64,000 nucleotides of DNA from an uncultured Acetatifactor sp. (GTDB taxonomy: Bacteria; Bacillota; Clostridia; Lachnospirales; Lachnospiraceae): NCBI GenBank assembly GCA_910584865.1, contig CAJUCE010000013.1, positions 10,819 through 74,818 on the forward strand. Direction: 5' to 3'. This document shows, in pieces, positions 9,094-17,097 of the stretch. Below the pieces are notes generated by a model that saw only the letters and a program-made list of their open reading frames with translations, ran no database searches and had not been told where the DNA came from. Made by a program: the position numbers and the translations under genes. The stretch's first letter is position 1; each line of letters opens with the position of its first letter.

Positions 9094-9159
9094 CAGTCCG
9101 AAAGCCGCTAAATGTTGACTCATAAGGGCATAATTGAGCATGCAGGAAAGGAAACGGAA

Positions 9160-10593
9160 ATGGAAAGAAAAGTAACTTGGGAAACCTACGACGAGGAACA
9201 GATGAAGGAACTGGAGGCGCTGAATCGGGAATATAGAGAATTCCTGGATAACGGCAAGACAGAGCGTGAGTGCATCGACACCATCGTGAACACCATCGAG
9301 GCGGAAGGCTACAGAGAGCTGGAAAGCGTGATCGAAAGCGGTGCGAAGCTGCAAAAAGGCGATAAAGTCTACAGCGTGGCAATGAATAAGTCCATCGCCA
9401 TGTTCCAGATCGGTGAGAAACCCATGACGGAAGGAATGAATATTCTGGGGGCCCATATAGACAGCCCCAGGATTGATGTGAAGCAGAACCCGCTCTACGA
9501 GGACAGCGGCCTGGCTTATCTGGATACACACTACTACGGCGGTGTGAAAAAGTATCAGTGGGTGGCCATTCCTCTTGCGCTGCACGGTGTGGTGGTGAAA
9601 AAGGACGGAACCATCGTTGAACTGAATATCGGCGAGAATGAGGACGATCCTGTATTCTTCATATCGGATCTGCTGGTTCATCTGTCTGCCGAACAGATGA
9701 AGAAGACGGCGGCACAGGTTATCGAGGGAGAGGCCCTGGACCTGATTGTGGGCAGCAAACCTATCCATATCGATTCCGAGAAAAAGGAAGAGGCGGAAGA
9801 GACCGACACGGACAAAAAGAAGGCAAAGGAATTAGTCAAAGAAGGAATCCTGGGAATTCTGAAGGATACATACGACATTGAGGAGGAAGATTTCCTTTCA
9901 GCAGAGCTGGAGATCGTTCCGGCAGGCAAGGCAAGAGAGGTTGGATTTGACAGAAGCCTTATCTTAGCTTACGGCCAGGATGACAGAGTCTGTGCCTTTA
10001 CTTCCATGCGTGCCATGCTGGATGTGAAGGAAACCCAGAGAACCATGTGCTGCATCCTTGTAGATAAGGAGGAGATCGGTTCCGTAGGCGCTACGGGAAT
10101 GAACTCTCATTTCTTTGAGAATGCGGTGGCAGAGGTGATGAACTTAAACGGCGAATACAGCGAACTGAATCTGAGAAGATGTCTGTCCCGCAGCTGTATG
10201 CTTTCCTCCGATGTAAGCGCAGGTTATGATCCGGCCTTTGCGTCCTGTTTCGAGAAGAAGAATTCCGCATTCCTGGGCAAGGGAATGGTATTTAACAAAT
10301 TTACAGGGTCCAGAGGAAAGTCCGGCTCCAATGACGCCAATGCGGAATATGTGGCGCATCTGCGCAAGATTATGGACGAAAAGGGAATCGTGTGGCAGAC
10401 GGCAGAGCTGGGCAAGGTGGACGTAGGCGGCGGCGGAACCATCGCATACATTCTGGCTGTATATGGCATGAATGTCATCGACAGCGGCGTAGCTGTTCTG
10501 AATATGCATGCGCCCTGGGAAGCTACCAGCAAGGCGGACGTGTATGAGACCTACCGCGGCTACAAGGTCTTTGTGGAAGGAGCGTCAATGTAA
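9160..10593 (+). CDS. M18-family aminopeptidase
   Basis: A 477-residue zinc-dependent cytosolic exopeptidase of family M18 (aspartyl aminopeptidase/ApeB type). Visible family marks are NILGAHIDSPRIDVK (metal-binding His/Asp), DKEEIGSVGATG (catalytic Glu pair), a CLSRSCMLSSDVSAGYDP segment, and the C-terminal HAPWEATSKADVYET with the last metal His. A charged insert (KKEEAEETDTDKKKAKE) separates two parts, as in other clostridial members. The ATG preceded by aggaaaggaaacgg was chosen over an in-frame ATG at 9112 that lacks an SD sequence. It overlaps queA by one base. Confidence 0.9.
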   Translation: MERKVTWETYDEEQMKELEALNREYREFLDNGKTERECIDTIVNTIEAEGYRELESVIESGAKLQKGDKVYSVAMNKSIAMFQIGEKPMTEGMNILGAHIDSPRIDVKQNPLYEDSGLAYLDTHYYGGVKKYQWVAIPLALHGVVVKKDGTIVELNIGENEDDPVFFISDLLVHLSAEQMKKTAAQVIEGEALDLIVGSKPIHIDSEKKEEAEETDTDKKKAKELVKEGILGILKDTYDIEEEDFLSAELEIVPAGKAREVGFDRSLILAYGQDDRVCAFTSMRAMLDVKETQRTMCCILVDKEEIGSVGATGMNSHFFENAVAEVMNLNGEYSELNLRRCLSRSCMLSSDVSAGYDPAFASCFEKKNSAFLGKGMVFNKFTGSRGKSGSNDANAEYVAHLRKIMDEKGIVWQTAELGKVDVGGGGTIAYILAVYGMNVIDSGVAVLNMHAPWEATSKADVYETYRGYKVFVEGASM

Positions 10594-11642
10594 TGGGTGC
10601 CGAAGCATCGGTGCAGTTGAAAAAAAGCGATTTTTACTTTGAATTGCCCCAGGAGCTGATCGCGCAGGACCCGCTGGAGGACCGTTCCTCCAGCAGGCTC
10701 CTTGTGCTGGATAAGCACACCGGGGCAATATCCCATCATATATTCAGCGAAGTAGCACAATTTCTGCGGCCCGGCGATTGTCTGGTATTGAACAATACCA
10801 AGGTGATACCGGCCAGGCTGCTGGGAGAACGGGAGGGGACAGGAGCGCATGTGGAAGTGCTTCTGCTGAAACGCCGCTCCGGCGATATCTGGGAGACCTT
10901 GGTCAAGCCCGGGAAAAAGTGCAGACCAGGCGCCAGACTTTCCTTCGGAAACGGGCTGCTGAAAGCCGAGGTGCTGGAAACCGTGGAGGAGGGCAACCGT
11001 CTGATCCGTTTTGCATATCAGGGCGTTTTCGAAGAAGTGCTGGATGCACTGGGAGAAATGCCCCTGCCGCCCTACATTACCCACAAGCTGCAGGACAAAA
11101 ACCGCTATCAGACAGTCTATGCAAAATATGGGGGCTCTGCCGCCGCTCCCACGGCCGGGCTGCATTTTACAAAAGACCTCCTGACTGCTATAGAGGCGGT
11201 GGGCGTGCGGATTGCCTATGTAACCCTTCATGTGGGGCTGGGGACTTTCCGGCCAGTAAAGGAAGAGAATATTCTGGATCATCATATGCACTCGGAATAC
11301 TACCAGGTGTCGGAAGAGACAGCCAAGCTGGTCAACCGGACTAAGAGAGAAGGCGGCCGCATTATCTGTGTGGGCACCACCAGCTGCAGGACGGTGGAAA
11401 GCGCCTCGGACGACAATGGAATCCTGCAGGCGGGCAGCGGCAACACGGAGATCTTCATCTATCCGGGATACCGCTTTAAGGTGCTGGACGCATTGATTAC
11501 GAATTTTCATCTGCCGGAATCTACGCTGGTTATGCTGGTGTCGGCCCTGGCCGGGCGGGAGAAGGTGCTTGAGGCTTATGAGGAGGCGGTCAGGGAGAGG
11601 TATCGCTTTTTCAGTTTTGGGGATGCTATGCTCGTGTTGTAG
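10593..11642 (+). CDS. queA: S-adenosylmethionine:tRNA ribosyltransferase-isomerase
   Basis: QueA transfers and isomerises the ribosyl group of SAM onto 7-aminomethyl-7-deazaguanine in tRNA, forming epoxyqueuosine at position 34. The product is 349 residues, the normal size. It shows DRSSSRLLVLDKHTG, VLNNTKVIPARLLG, PLPPYI, GSAAAPTAGLHFT, HVGLGTFRPVK and the C-terminal FHLPESTLVMLVSALAG, all family hallmarks. The ATG overlaps the stop codon of the aminopeptidase gene, so the two are translationally coupled. The prophage begins just behind it; the gene itself is intact. Confidence 0.96.
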   Translation: MGAEASVQLKKSDFYFELPQELIAQDPLEDRSSSRLLVLDKHTGAISHHIFSEVAQFLRPGDCLVLNNTKVIPARLLGEREGTGAHVEVLLLKRRSGDIWETLVKPGKKCRPGARLSFGNGLLKAEVLETVEEGNRLIRFAYQGVFEEVLDALGEMPLPPYITHKLQDKNRYQTVYAKYGGSAAAPTAGLHFTKDLLTAIEAVGVRIAYVTLHVGLGTFRPVKEENILDHHMHSEYYQVSEETAKLVNRTKREGGRIICVGTTSCRTVESASDDNGILQAGSGNTEIFIYPGYRFKVLDALITNFHLPESTLVMLVSALAGREKVLEAYEEAVRERYRFFSFGDAMLVL

Positions 11643-11715
11643 CATTGAAATCGCGCTTTTGTAAACTAAGGGAAATCCCAGAAGAAAATAGATTTTGAAT
11701 TTTGGGACAGAGGAA

Positions 11716-11748
11716 ACCCCAGGAGTTTAGCGGCTCCTGGGGTATTTT
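11716..11748 (+). terminator. Terminator behind queA, inside a larger dyad
   Basis: A 10-bp perfect stem (accccaggag/ctcctggggt) is followed by atttt. Outer arms tgggaca/tgtccca (11703-11709, 11748-11754) extend the symmetry. It can end queA transcripts, and it faces the 3' end of the recombinase gene. Confidence 0.7.
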
Positions 11749-11757
11749 GTCCCATCA

Positions 11758-13494
11758 TCACCGGTAGATGAAAGAATGGGACAGACCATTTTTGAAAACA
11801 ATAGAGCAGATGCGTCCATCCATAACGGAGATGCTGTCAATGATTCCCAGAAGGAATGTTTTCAAGACATCCGCATCCACGGACGATGCCAGGCGCTTGT
11901 AATTGACATAATTCCTGCCGGATAGGTTCTGCGATATGATGAACTCGCTGGCACGCTGCACAAAGATTTCATCGGATACGGACTGGTTCCAGGCATCCGG
12001 GTTTGCCATCCCTATCCGCTCATTGATGCCCTCCAGAGCCTCAATAAGTTTTTCTTTTTCGATGATATATTCTTTTTCCGACATCGCGTCATCGGAATAA
12101 AGGTATAAGTTTGTCAGACGTTCCAGAGCGCGTTCTGCCCTCTGCTTTTCCTTCCGGAGTTTTGAAAGCTCCGACTGCGCTTGCCTCTTTTCGTCTTTTT
12201 TGATTTTAACTCCCTTCCCATACACATCTCCAGACACTTTTCCGGATGCAAGGACGGAGTATAGGTCATTCAGCCCATCCGGTTCAATCCCCTTTACCTG
12301 GAGGAAAGTATCGCCGCGAAGGAGACGCTCCTGCAATTCCTCTGGAGAAGATATTTCCGCAAAGCCACGCTGTGCGTTAAGCATATTCAGTATATAGTTA
12401 AATACAAACTCTCCAACGACCGGATCAGAGATAGTAGGACAGTTGCAGGCGGTAGGAGATTTCCGGCGTGTGGAGCAGGAGTATTTTGAATACTTCCAGC
12501 CGTCCCTTGTAATATTACCAGGAGTGCTGTTCATGGGCTTTTTACAGGCACCACAATACATAAGGCCACCGAACACATGAACGTGTTTTGTCTCATGTTT
12601 CCTCTGATGGATTTTATACTGCTCTGCCTGGGAATCCAGAATGGCGATAATGCGCTCTTTTTGTTCACGACTTATCATCGCCGGGTGATGGTCTTGAATC
12701 GTTATCCATTCGGATTCTTTTTTCTTTTTACTCCGGTTTCCTTCCTTTGAGCGGTTGTACTGGTAATCTCCGCAGTAGAATACGTTCCGCAGGATGATTA
12801 AGAGTGTGGCGGCAGACCATTGATTTCCGGCGCGAGAGAACAGCTGCCGGTCATTAAGGATTCTGGCTACATGGATAAGGGAGCGGTGTTCCTCATAAAG
12901 GTTGTGCATCATCTCCACAACGGATTTTTCCGATTCATTGAAAGAAAACTCCCCGGTCTGGATGTCGTAATTATAGCCATACGGAACGCGCCCGCCGTTC
13001 CATAGGCCATTGTTCGCCCTGGAAATCATGGTAGCGGTCACGCGCTCTGATGTCATGTTGCGCTCCAGCTCCGCAAATACCAGGATGATTTTAAGCATGG
13101 CCTCTCCCATAGCAGTAGAGGTATCAAACTGCTCATTCTTGCTTACAAAGATGACCCCCAGCTCTTTCAGCTCATTGTACATGGATGCGAAGTCCAGGAG
13201 ATTCCGGGAGATGCGGTCTATCTTCCAGACAAGCAGGTGCGTGAAAACGCCCTGGCGAATCTGGGACATCATCTCCTGGAATTTTGGCCGGTCAGTATTC
13301 TTCCCGGAGTAGCCTGCGTCCTCAAATATCACATAATCATCCGTACCCAAGATAAGGGACGCATACGCAATCAAGTCTTTTTTCTGCATTGGTAGGGAGT
13401 CTTTGTCTATCTGGTACAAGGTAGAGACGCGGACATATATTGCCACACGCGCCTTGCCATGCTCTATCAATGCCTTTACTTTCTTATAAGCCAT
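11758..13494 (-). CDS. Large serine recombinase (phage integrase)
   Basis: A 578-residue site-specific recombinase that most likely integrates and excises this prophage. The resolvase-type catalytic domain is at the N-terminus, with IYVRVSTLYQ carrying the nucleophile Ser24, followed by DAGYSGKNTDRPKF, the LLVWKIDRISRN motif and ELERNMTSERV. Then come the recombinase domain (GGRVPYGYNYD), a zinc ribbon (MYCGACKKPM through TACNCP, about residues 310-350) and a long coiled coil (about 420-500). This architecture matches large serine integrases, which need a directionality factor for excision; no such factor was recognised. It is transcribed towards queA. Its 3' end lies about 115 bases from the queA stop, the usual position beside an att site. 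Confidence 0.93.
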   Translation of the reverse strand: MAYKKVKALIEHGKARVAIYVRVSTLYQIDKDSLPMQKKDLIAYASLILGTDDYVIFEDAGYSGKNTDRPKFQEMMSQIRQGVFTHLLVWKIDRISRNLLDFASMYNELKELGVIFVSKNEQFDTSTAMGEAMLKIILVFAELERNMTSERVTATMISRANNGLWNGGRVPYGYNYDIQTGEFSFNESEKSVVEMMHNLYEEHRSLIHVARILNDRQLFSRAGNQWSAATLLIILRNVFYCGDYQYNRSKEGNRSKKKKESEWITIQDHHPAMISREQKERIIAILDSQAEQYKIHQRKHETKHVHVFGGLMYCGACKKPMNSTPGNITRDGWKYSKYSCSTRRKSPTACNCPTISDPVVGEFVFNYILNMLNAQRGFAEISSPEELQERLLRGDTFLQVKGIEPDGLNDLYSVLASGKVSGDVYGKGVKIKKDEKRQAQSELSKLRKEKQRAERALERLTNLYLYSDDAMSEKEYIIEKEKLIEALEGINERIGMANPDAWNQSVSDEIFVQRASEFIISQNLSGRNYVNYKRLASSVDADVLKTFLLGIIDSISVMDGRICSIVFKNGLSHSFIYR

Positions 13495-13531
13495 GAAATA
13501 CCTCCCAAAAAGAAAAGCCCCTAAATGGGGG

Positions 13532-14074
13532 CTATATTGCAGCCTGCCGCTGGCAAGCGAACTGTGAAAGGAACCGGTCCTCCGCCTGGCTTATCCTGGA
13601 GTTAATTTCCCCGATCTTCCCATCCCTGGACATAAGCAGCAGCTCACGGCACTCTTTTGTTGTGAATAGGTGGCATTGGTAAATGCCAGGTATGAAAGCC
13701 TTGCGGCAGATGGTGAGCAGTTCTTTTTCTGATATACCGCACCTGCAGCAAAGGTCAAAGATTTTGTTCACGATTCCAACATCCACAGATGCAGTCGATT
13801 TCCAGCCGCGGAAATTGTCCTGCTGATAATATAGCAGGCGTTCTATGCTGTCAAAGCCGTTTAAGTCGGAGTAGAAAGCCATGCAGTAATAGGCAAGCGC
13901 TATACGGAGATTCCCTTCCAGTTCTACAAACCGGCCCTGGCGCACACGGGCATCCCGGAGCAGGCGGTAATTCCCGGTTCTCAAATATAACTCTACTTCC
14001 AGGGTGAGGCTATCCCACCGCATATCATTCCCGGTACCGTCTCCAGAAATAGGACGCATATAATCTGGCAACAT
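13532..14074 (-). CDS. Unknown protein beside the repressor
   Basis: I do not recognise this 180-residue soluble protein. It has helix-rich stretches (LTLEVELYLRTGNYRLLRDARVRQ; LRIALAYYCMAFYSDLNG), two Cys residues at DLCCRCG and a C-terminal EDRFLSQFACQRQAAI. The helical pairs faintly recall TPR-like repeats. It lies between the repressor and the recombinase on the leftward lysogeny transcript, where superinfection-exclusion or repressor-partner genes are often found; this is only a positional inference. Confidence 0.6.
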   Translation of the reverse strand: MLPDYMRPISGDGTGNDMRWDSLTLEVELYLRTGNYRLLRDARVRQGRFVELEGNLRIALAYYCMAFYSDLNGFDSIERLLYYQQDNFRGWKSTASVDVGIVNKIFDLCCRCGISEKELLTICRKAFIPGIYQCHLFTTKECRELLLMSRDGKIGEINSRISQAEDRFLSQFACQRQAAI

Positions 14075-14116
14075 AATCCACCTCCATTGTTTATTTCCGC
14101 CGCTTGCGGATGCTGT

Positions 14117-14476
14117 CTATCCTAATAACCTTTTTTCCTCCTCTTGCATAGCGCGGTAAGTATCACACGCGCTTTTCATATATGCAAAACACATATCCTG
14201 GAGATTTCCGGGCAAAGAACGAAACATGGCAAGTATGTCTGATTCATCTTGTGATAACGGTTGCGGTTCTCCAGGCTTTACATATTCACTCCCAGTAAGA
14301 AGGAGGTCTGTGGAACAATTAAGATATTCTGCTAAAGCAATTACAGCATCGGAGTTTGGAGCGCTACCAGCTTGCCATCTTCCGATGCTACCGGTACTTA
14401 TTTTACATTCTTTCAATACTGGAGTGGGTTTCAAACCCTTCATGTCGCATATTTCCTTAAAATTATCCCAAAACAA
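14117..14476 (-). CDS. CI-type repressor with XRE helix-turn-helix
   Basis: A 119-residue protein beginning MFWDNFKEICDMKGLKPTPV. It has a typical XRE helix-turn-helix (PVLKECKISTGSIGRWQAGSAPNSDAVIALAEYLN) and a short helical tail that probably serves oligomerisation. No autoprotease (LexA/CI peptidase) domain is present, so induction cannot rely on self-cleavage. The start is a TTG placed 5 bases after a strong ggaggtgg; a more upstream TTG would lie before the SD sequence. Divergence from the early operon and its position identify it as the likely lysogeny repressor. Confidence 0.85.
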   Translation of the reverse strand: MFWDNFKEICDMKGLKPTPVLKECKISTGSIGRWQAGSAPNSDAVIALAEYLNCSTDLLLTGSEYVKPGEPQPLSQDESDILAMFRSLPGNLQDMCFAYMKSACDTYRAMQEEEKRLLG

Positions 14477-14497
14477 ATAAGCCACCTCCAAAAGCAA

Positions 14498-14718
14498 CTC
14501 ACAAATCGGCGTAAAAATATTGACAAACGCCTTTCAGTGAGTTATGATATATATGCAAGATACATTTGTGCGTTTTATTTTCCTTAACGAATAACACATG
14601 CACAAAAACGCTCTTTTATGCGTTACAAGACAAAGAGCGCACATATTCATTTTAACAATGTATCGTCAAAATGTAAAGTCAAAATGTAACGCACATCATA
14701 GCAAAGGAGGTAAGAGAG
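14498..14718 (+). promoter_or_regulatory. Divergent operator/promoter region of the immunity switch
   Basis: A rightward promoter has ttgaca at 14520-14525 and tatgat at 14543-14548 (17-bp spacer). Further downstream lie two direct repeats of gtcaaaatgtaa (14665-14676 and 14678-14689) and inverted arms tgcgttac/gtaacgca (14619-14626, 14686-14693). These are likely binding sites for the repressor and the Cro-like protein. The leftward promoter could not be fixed. Confidence 0.7.
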
Positions 14719-15120
14719 ATGGAAAAAAAGCTAACTCCCTGGTGTGAGAACGTAAAAATCGCCATGATTGAGCGCGAATTGAGTGTACAAGATTTAGCGG
14801 ATGCTATCGGGATGTCGCGTGTGTATACATCGGCGGTCATCAACGGCAGAGTCCAGTCTGAACCAGCCATGCGGCTCATAAGCGATACGTTGAACATCGA
14901 AAGCCCAGAAAAGAGAAAATCTGATTCCTGGTGCAAGAGCGTGAGGATAGCGATGGTAAAGCGCGGATGGAGTGTGCTGGATTTGGCAAAGGCAGCGCAC
15001 ATGAGCAAAGGCCACACATCGGCAGTCATCAATGGCAGGGTGCAATCCTCTCCAGCGGTCAGAGCCATAAGCGATGTACTGAACATTGATGCAGCTGCTC
15101 TTTCCTCAGATGCTAATTGA
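14719..15120 (+). CDS. Cro-like regulator made of two tandem HTH domains
   Basis: A 133-residue protein built from two homologous halves. Residues 5-62 (WCENVKIAMIERELSVQDLA, then TSAVINGRVQSEP) and 67-126 (WCKSVRIAMVKRGWSVLDLA, then TSAVINGRVQSSP) align without gaps. Each half is an XRE/Cro-type helix-turn-helix, so one chain resembles a covalent dimer. It is the first gene of the rightward early operon, directly behind a strong promoter and an aaaggaggt SD sequence, the usual place for Cro. The duplication is visible in the sequence; DNA binding as a monomer is inferred. Confidence 0.8.
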   Translation: MEKKLTPWCENVKIAMIERELSVQDLADAIGMSRVYTSAVINGRVQSEPAMRLISDTLNIESPEKRKSDSWCKSVRIAMVKRGWSVLDLAKAAHMSKGHTSAVINGRVQSSPAVRAISDVLNIDAAALSSDAN

Positions 15121-15148
15121 ATTATACATCGAAAGGACGGTGGATGAC

Positions 15149-15640
15149 ATGGGGAATGGCTCTATGAAAGACAATGATAATGTGTACTTTCTGGCGAGGA
15201 AAAAGGCGGCAATATACAACGAGAGGCTATACAGCAGGGAAGGGGCGGCGGAACTGCTGGGAGTGTCCGTATCAACACTGGCTGATTATGAGCTGGGGAA
15301 TACAAAGGTGGTTCCGGTGGATAAAGTGGTGCTTATGGCAGACCTCTATAACTGCCCGGAGCTGAAATACAGCTATTGCAAGCATGAGTGTCCGATTGGA
15401 AAGTCAATGCCGGTGGCAACGCAGGCAAAGAACCTGGAGGGGATCGCGCTCCGGCTTATCCGGGAGTTTGATGTCGACAATCTAAAAGGAATCCAGAAGG
15501 ATTTAATCGAGATTACAGAGGATGGCGTCATAGACGATGCGGAGAAACCGGCGCTGAAATCAATCATGGAGCGGCTGGACCAGATGGCGGTTGCCATTAG
15601 TGAATTAAAGATAGCAGGTGAAAAGGCACTGAAAGGGTAG
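15149..15640 (+). CDS. HTH regulator with C-terminal extension
   Basis: A 163-residue protein with an XRE-type helix-turn-helix near the N-terminus (SREGAAELLGVSVSTLADYELGNTKVVPVDKVVLMADLYN). A Cys-containing segment follows (YSYCKHECPIG), then a helical tail with a likely coiled coil (ALKSIMERLDQMAVAISELK). It resembles early-operon regulators of Firmicutes phages. The ATG after ggtgg was chosen; the frame is open further upstream across the end of the preceding gene. Confidence 0.7.
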   Translation: MGNGSMKDNDNVYFLARKKAAIYNERLYSREGAAELLGVSVSTLADYELGNTKVVPVDKVVLMADLYNCPELKYSYCKHECPIGKSMPVATQAKNLEGIALRLIREFDVDNLKGIQKDLIEITEDGVIDDAEKPALKSIMERLDQMAVAISELKIAGEKALKG

Positions 15641-15648
15641 GGATGGTT

Positions 15649-15822
15649 ATGGATGCTGCCAAGTTGAGAGAGATTCTGAAAACACAATATGGGATAAAAG
15701 ATGATAATGAGTTTGACGCGGCAGTTGAGAAGTCATCTGGAGTAAACCTGGGGCTGTTCACTGTGCCGCTGGTGGAAAGGAGCAGGAATGGACACAAGAA
15801 AACGGAGACAGCTATTGCATAG
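15649..15822 (+). CDS. Small early protein, unknown
   Basis: A 57-residue protein beginning MDAAKLREILKTQYGIKDDN. It has a gggtaggg SD sequence and overlaps the next gene by 35 bases in a different frame. It shows no membrane segment and no motif I recognise. Tight packing in the operon and the SD sequence support it being real. Confidence 0.55.
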   Translation: MDAAKLREILKTQYGIKDDNEFDAAVEKSSGVNLGLFTVPLVERSRNGHKKTETAIA

Positions 15823-16414
15823 CGCAAAGCTGGCGGCTATTACGGTAGCTGCCGTCTATACATTTATCGGGATAAGGCCGTTTATAGCGGATGCAGGGGA
15901 AGAAATGGAGCCGGAGCCGGTGGTGGATGCAGTAGCGGTAGCCATAGCGGACATCCAGGAGCCTTCTGGGAGCGATACGAGCGTGGGAGCAAAAATCCTG
16001 GTACCGGAACCGCAAGCTACACAATCCCCTGGCCGGGATGCGGAAGATTCCTATTTGCTGGCAAAGCTGGCGATGGCGGAGGCGGAAGGAGAGGACACCG
16101 AAGGGAAAGCATTGGTTATCCTGGTGGCACTGAACCGGGTGCGGAGCGAAGGGTTCCCGGACACGGTAGAGGATGTCATCCTGGAGGAGCATAACGGAGT
16201 TTGCCAGTTCAGCGTCACCCAGGAGGGAGGCCGCTGGTACACGGTAGAGCCGGACGAAGATTGTTATAAGGCTCTGGAGATGGTAACGCAGGAGAATTGG
16301 GATGAATCCGAAGGGGCGCTGTATTTTGAAAGCAGGAGTGATTCCACATGGCACCAGAATAATTTGCAGTTCCTTTTCAAACACGGAAAACATTATTTCT
16401 ACAAGGAGGGATGA
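15788..16414 (+). CDS. SleB-type cell wall hydrolase
   Basis: A 208-residue protein with a positively charged N-terminus and one hydrophobic segment (AAITVAAVYTFIGIRPFIADA), acting as a signal or anchor. A spacer follows, then a SleB/hydrolase_2 domain (LLAKLAMAEAEGEDTEGKALVILVALNRV, CQFSVTQ, YFESR, LQFLFKHGKHYFYK). SleB enzymes are lytic transglycosylases that degrade cortex peptidoglycan in spores. Here the gene sits in the phage early operon, far from the lysis module, so a role in lysis timing is unlikely. Its function in the phage is unknown. Confidence 0.75.
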   Translation: MDTRKRRQLLHSAKLAAITVAAVYTFIGIRPFIADAGEEMEPEPVVDAVAVAIADIQEPSGSDTSVGAKILVPEPQATQSPGRDAEDSYLLAKLAMAEAEGEDTEGKALVILVALNRVRSEGFPDTVEDVILEEHNGVCQFSVTQEGGRWYTVEPDEDCYKALEMVTQENWDESEGALYFESRSDSTWHQNNLQFLFKHGKHYFYKEG

Positions 16415-16701
16415 TATTGCGGAAAGTAACGCGGTTCATCTACCGCGAATGGATATGGATAACGCTGGGGATTATTCTCACGCGGTTTGCCGTTCAATGC
16501 GCATACCGGGAGCGTGGATACATGGCATACGGAGGGGAATGGCTTGTGCTGCCGGTTCTGCTGATGACGGTAAGCATGGCAAGAAACGCCTCCGGTGTCG
16601 TGATGATGATATTTGAAGGAGAGGAGGATGCGGATGTCAGAAGAATTAAAACGGATCACCGCAGAGTTCCAGGGAACCGCAGGTGGCGTGACGGACGGTG
16701 A
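16411..16701 (+). CDS. Small membrane protein
   Basis: A 96-residue protein with two hydrophobic segments (WIWITLGIILTRFAVQC and WLVLPVLLMTVSMA) and a basic tail. Its ATG overlaps the stop codon of the SleB-like gene (ATGA) and is preceded by aaggaggg. Translational coupling suggests that it may act with the hydrolase at the membrane, for example as an anchor. No family was recognised. Confidence 0.6.
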   Translation: MILRKVTRFIYREWIWITLGIILTRFAVQCAYRERGYMAYGGEWLVLPVLLMTVSMARNASGVVMMIFEGEEDADVRRIKTDHRRVPGNRRWRDGR

Positions 16702-16873
16702 GGCAGATAGGGTATTCCAGTATTGCCTCCGGAAAATGGAGGTATGCGGTATCGAGAACCGGGAGGAATATCTGCCGCTTTTATTCCGGGATGAAGTGAA
16801 GAATTTCATTGTACGCAGAGGGATAAATGCAATCACCGCATTAAGAAGAATGGGGGTGGCGGTCAGTGTGTGA
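16634..16873 (+). CDS. Small early protein, unknown
   Basis: A 79-residue soluble protein (MSEELKRITAEFQGTAGGVT to RRMGVAVSV) with charged helices. The start has gaggagg six bases upstream and lies inside the preceding gene in another frame. No function was recognised. Confidence 0.55.
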   Translation: MSEELKRITAEFQGTAGGVTDGEADRVFQYCLRKMEVCGIENREEYLPLLFRDEVKNFIVRRGINAITALRRMGVAVSV

Positions 16874-17081
16874 GATATGCAGACAGAATCCGTGCCATCC
16901 GAGATGCCCGAATGCAGGGGAACCGAAGGGCAAATACACTTGTATCAAGTGCGGATATGGAATCATGGAGGATGAAGAATACCTGGAGTCAGAGGAAGGG
17001 CCGGTTTGTGTGGAGTGTCTGAATGACATGTGTTCCAGGGAAGTAGTAGAAATATGCGGCGGACAGCTGCAAAGAGCATAG
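16866..17081 (+). CDS. Cys-rich zinc-ribbon-like small protein
   Basis: A 71-residue protein with ten Cys residues. They include CEIC at the start, CIKC (residues 26-29) and CVEC (48-51), arranged like two zinc-binding knuckles. The GTG start overlaps the previous stop codon by 8 bases, with ggggtgg upstream. Metal binding is inferred from the Cys pairs; the partner is unknown. Confidence 0.65.
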   Translation: MCEICRQNPCHPRCPNAGEPKGKYTCIKCGYGIMEDEEYLESEEGPVCVECLNDMCSREVVEICGGQLQRA

Positions 17082-17097
17082 AAGGAGGATAAACAGT

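Noticed and set aside
11703..11754. Proven attL core
   Set aside because: Only one junction is in the window, so no direct repeat could be matched; kept as a candidate only.
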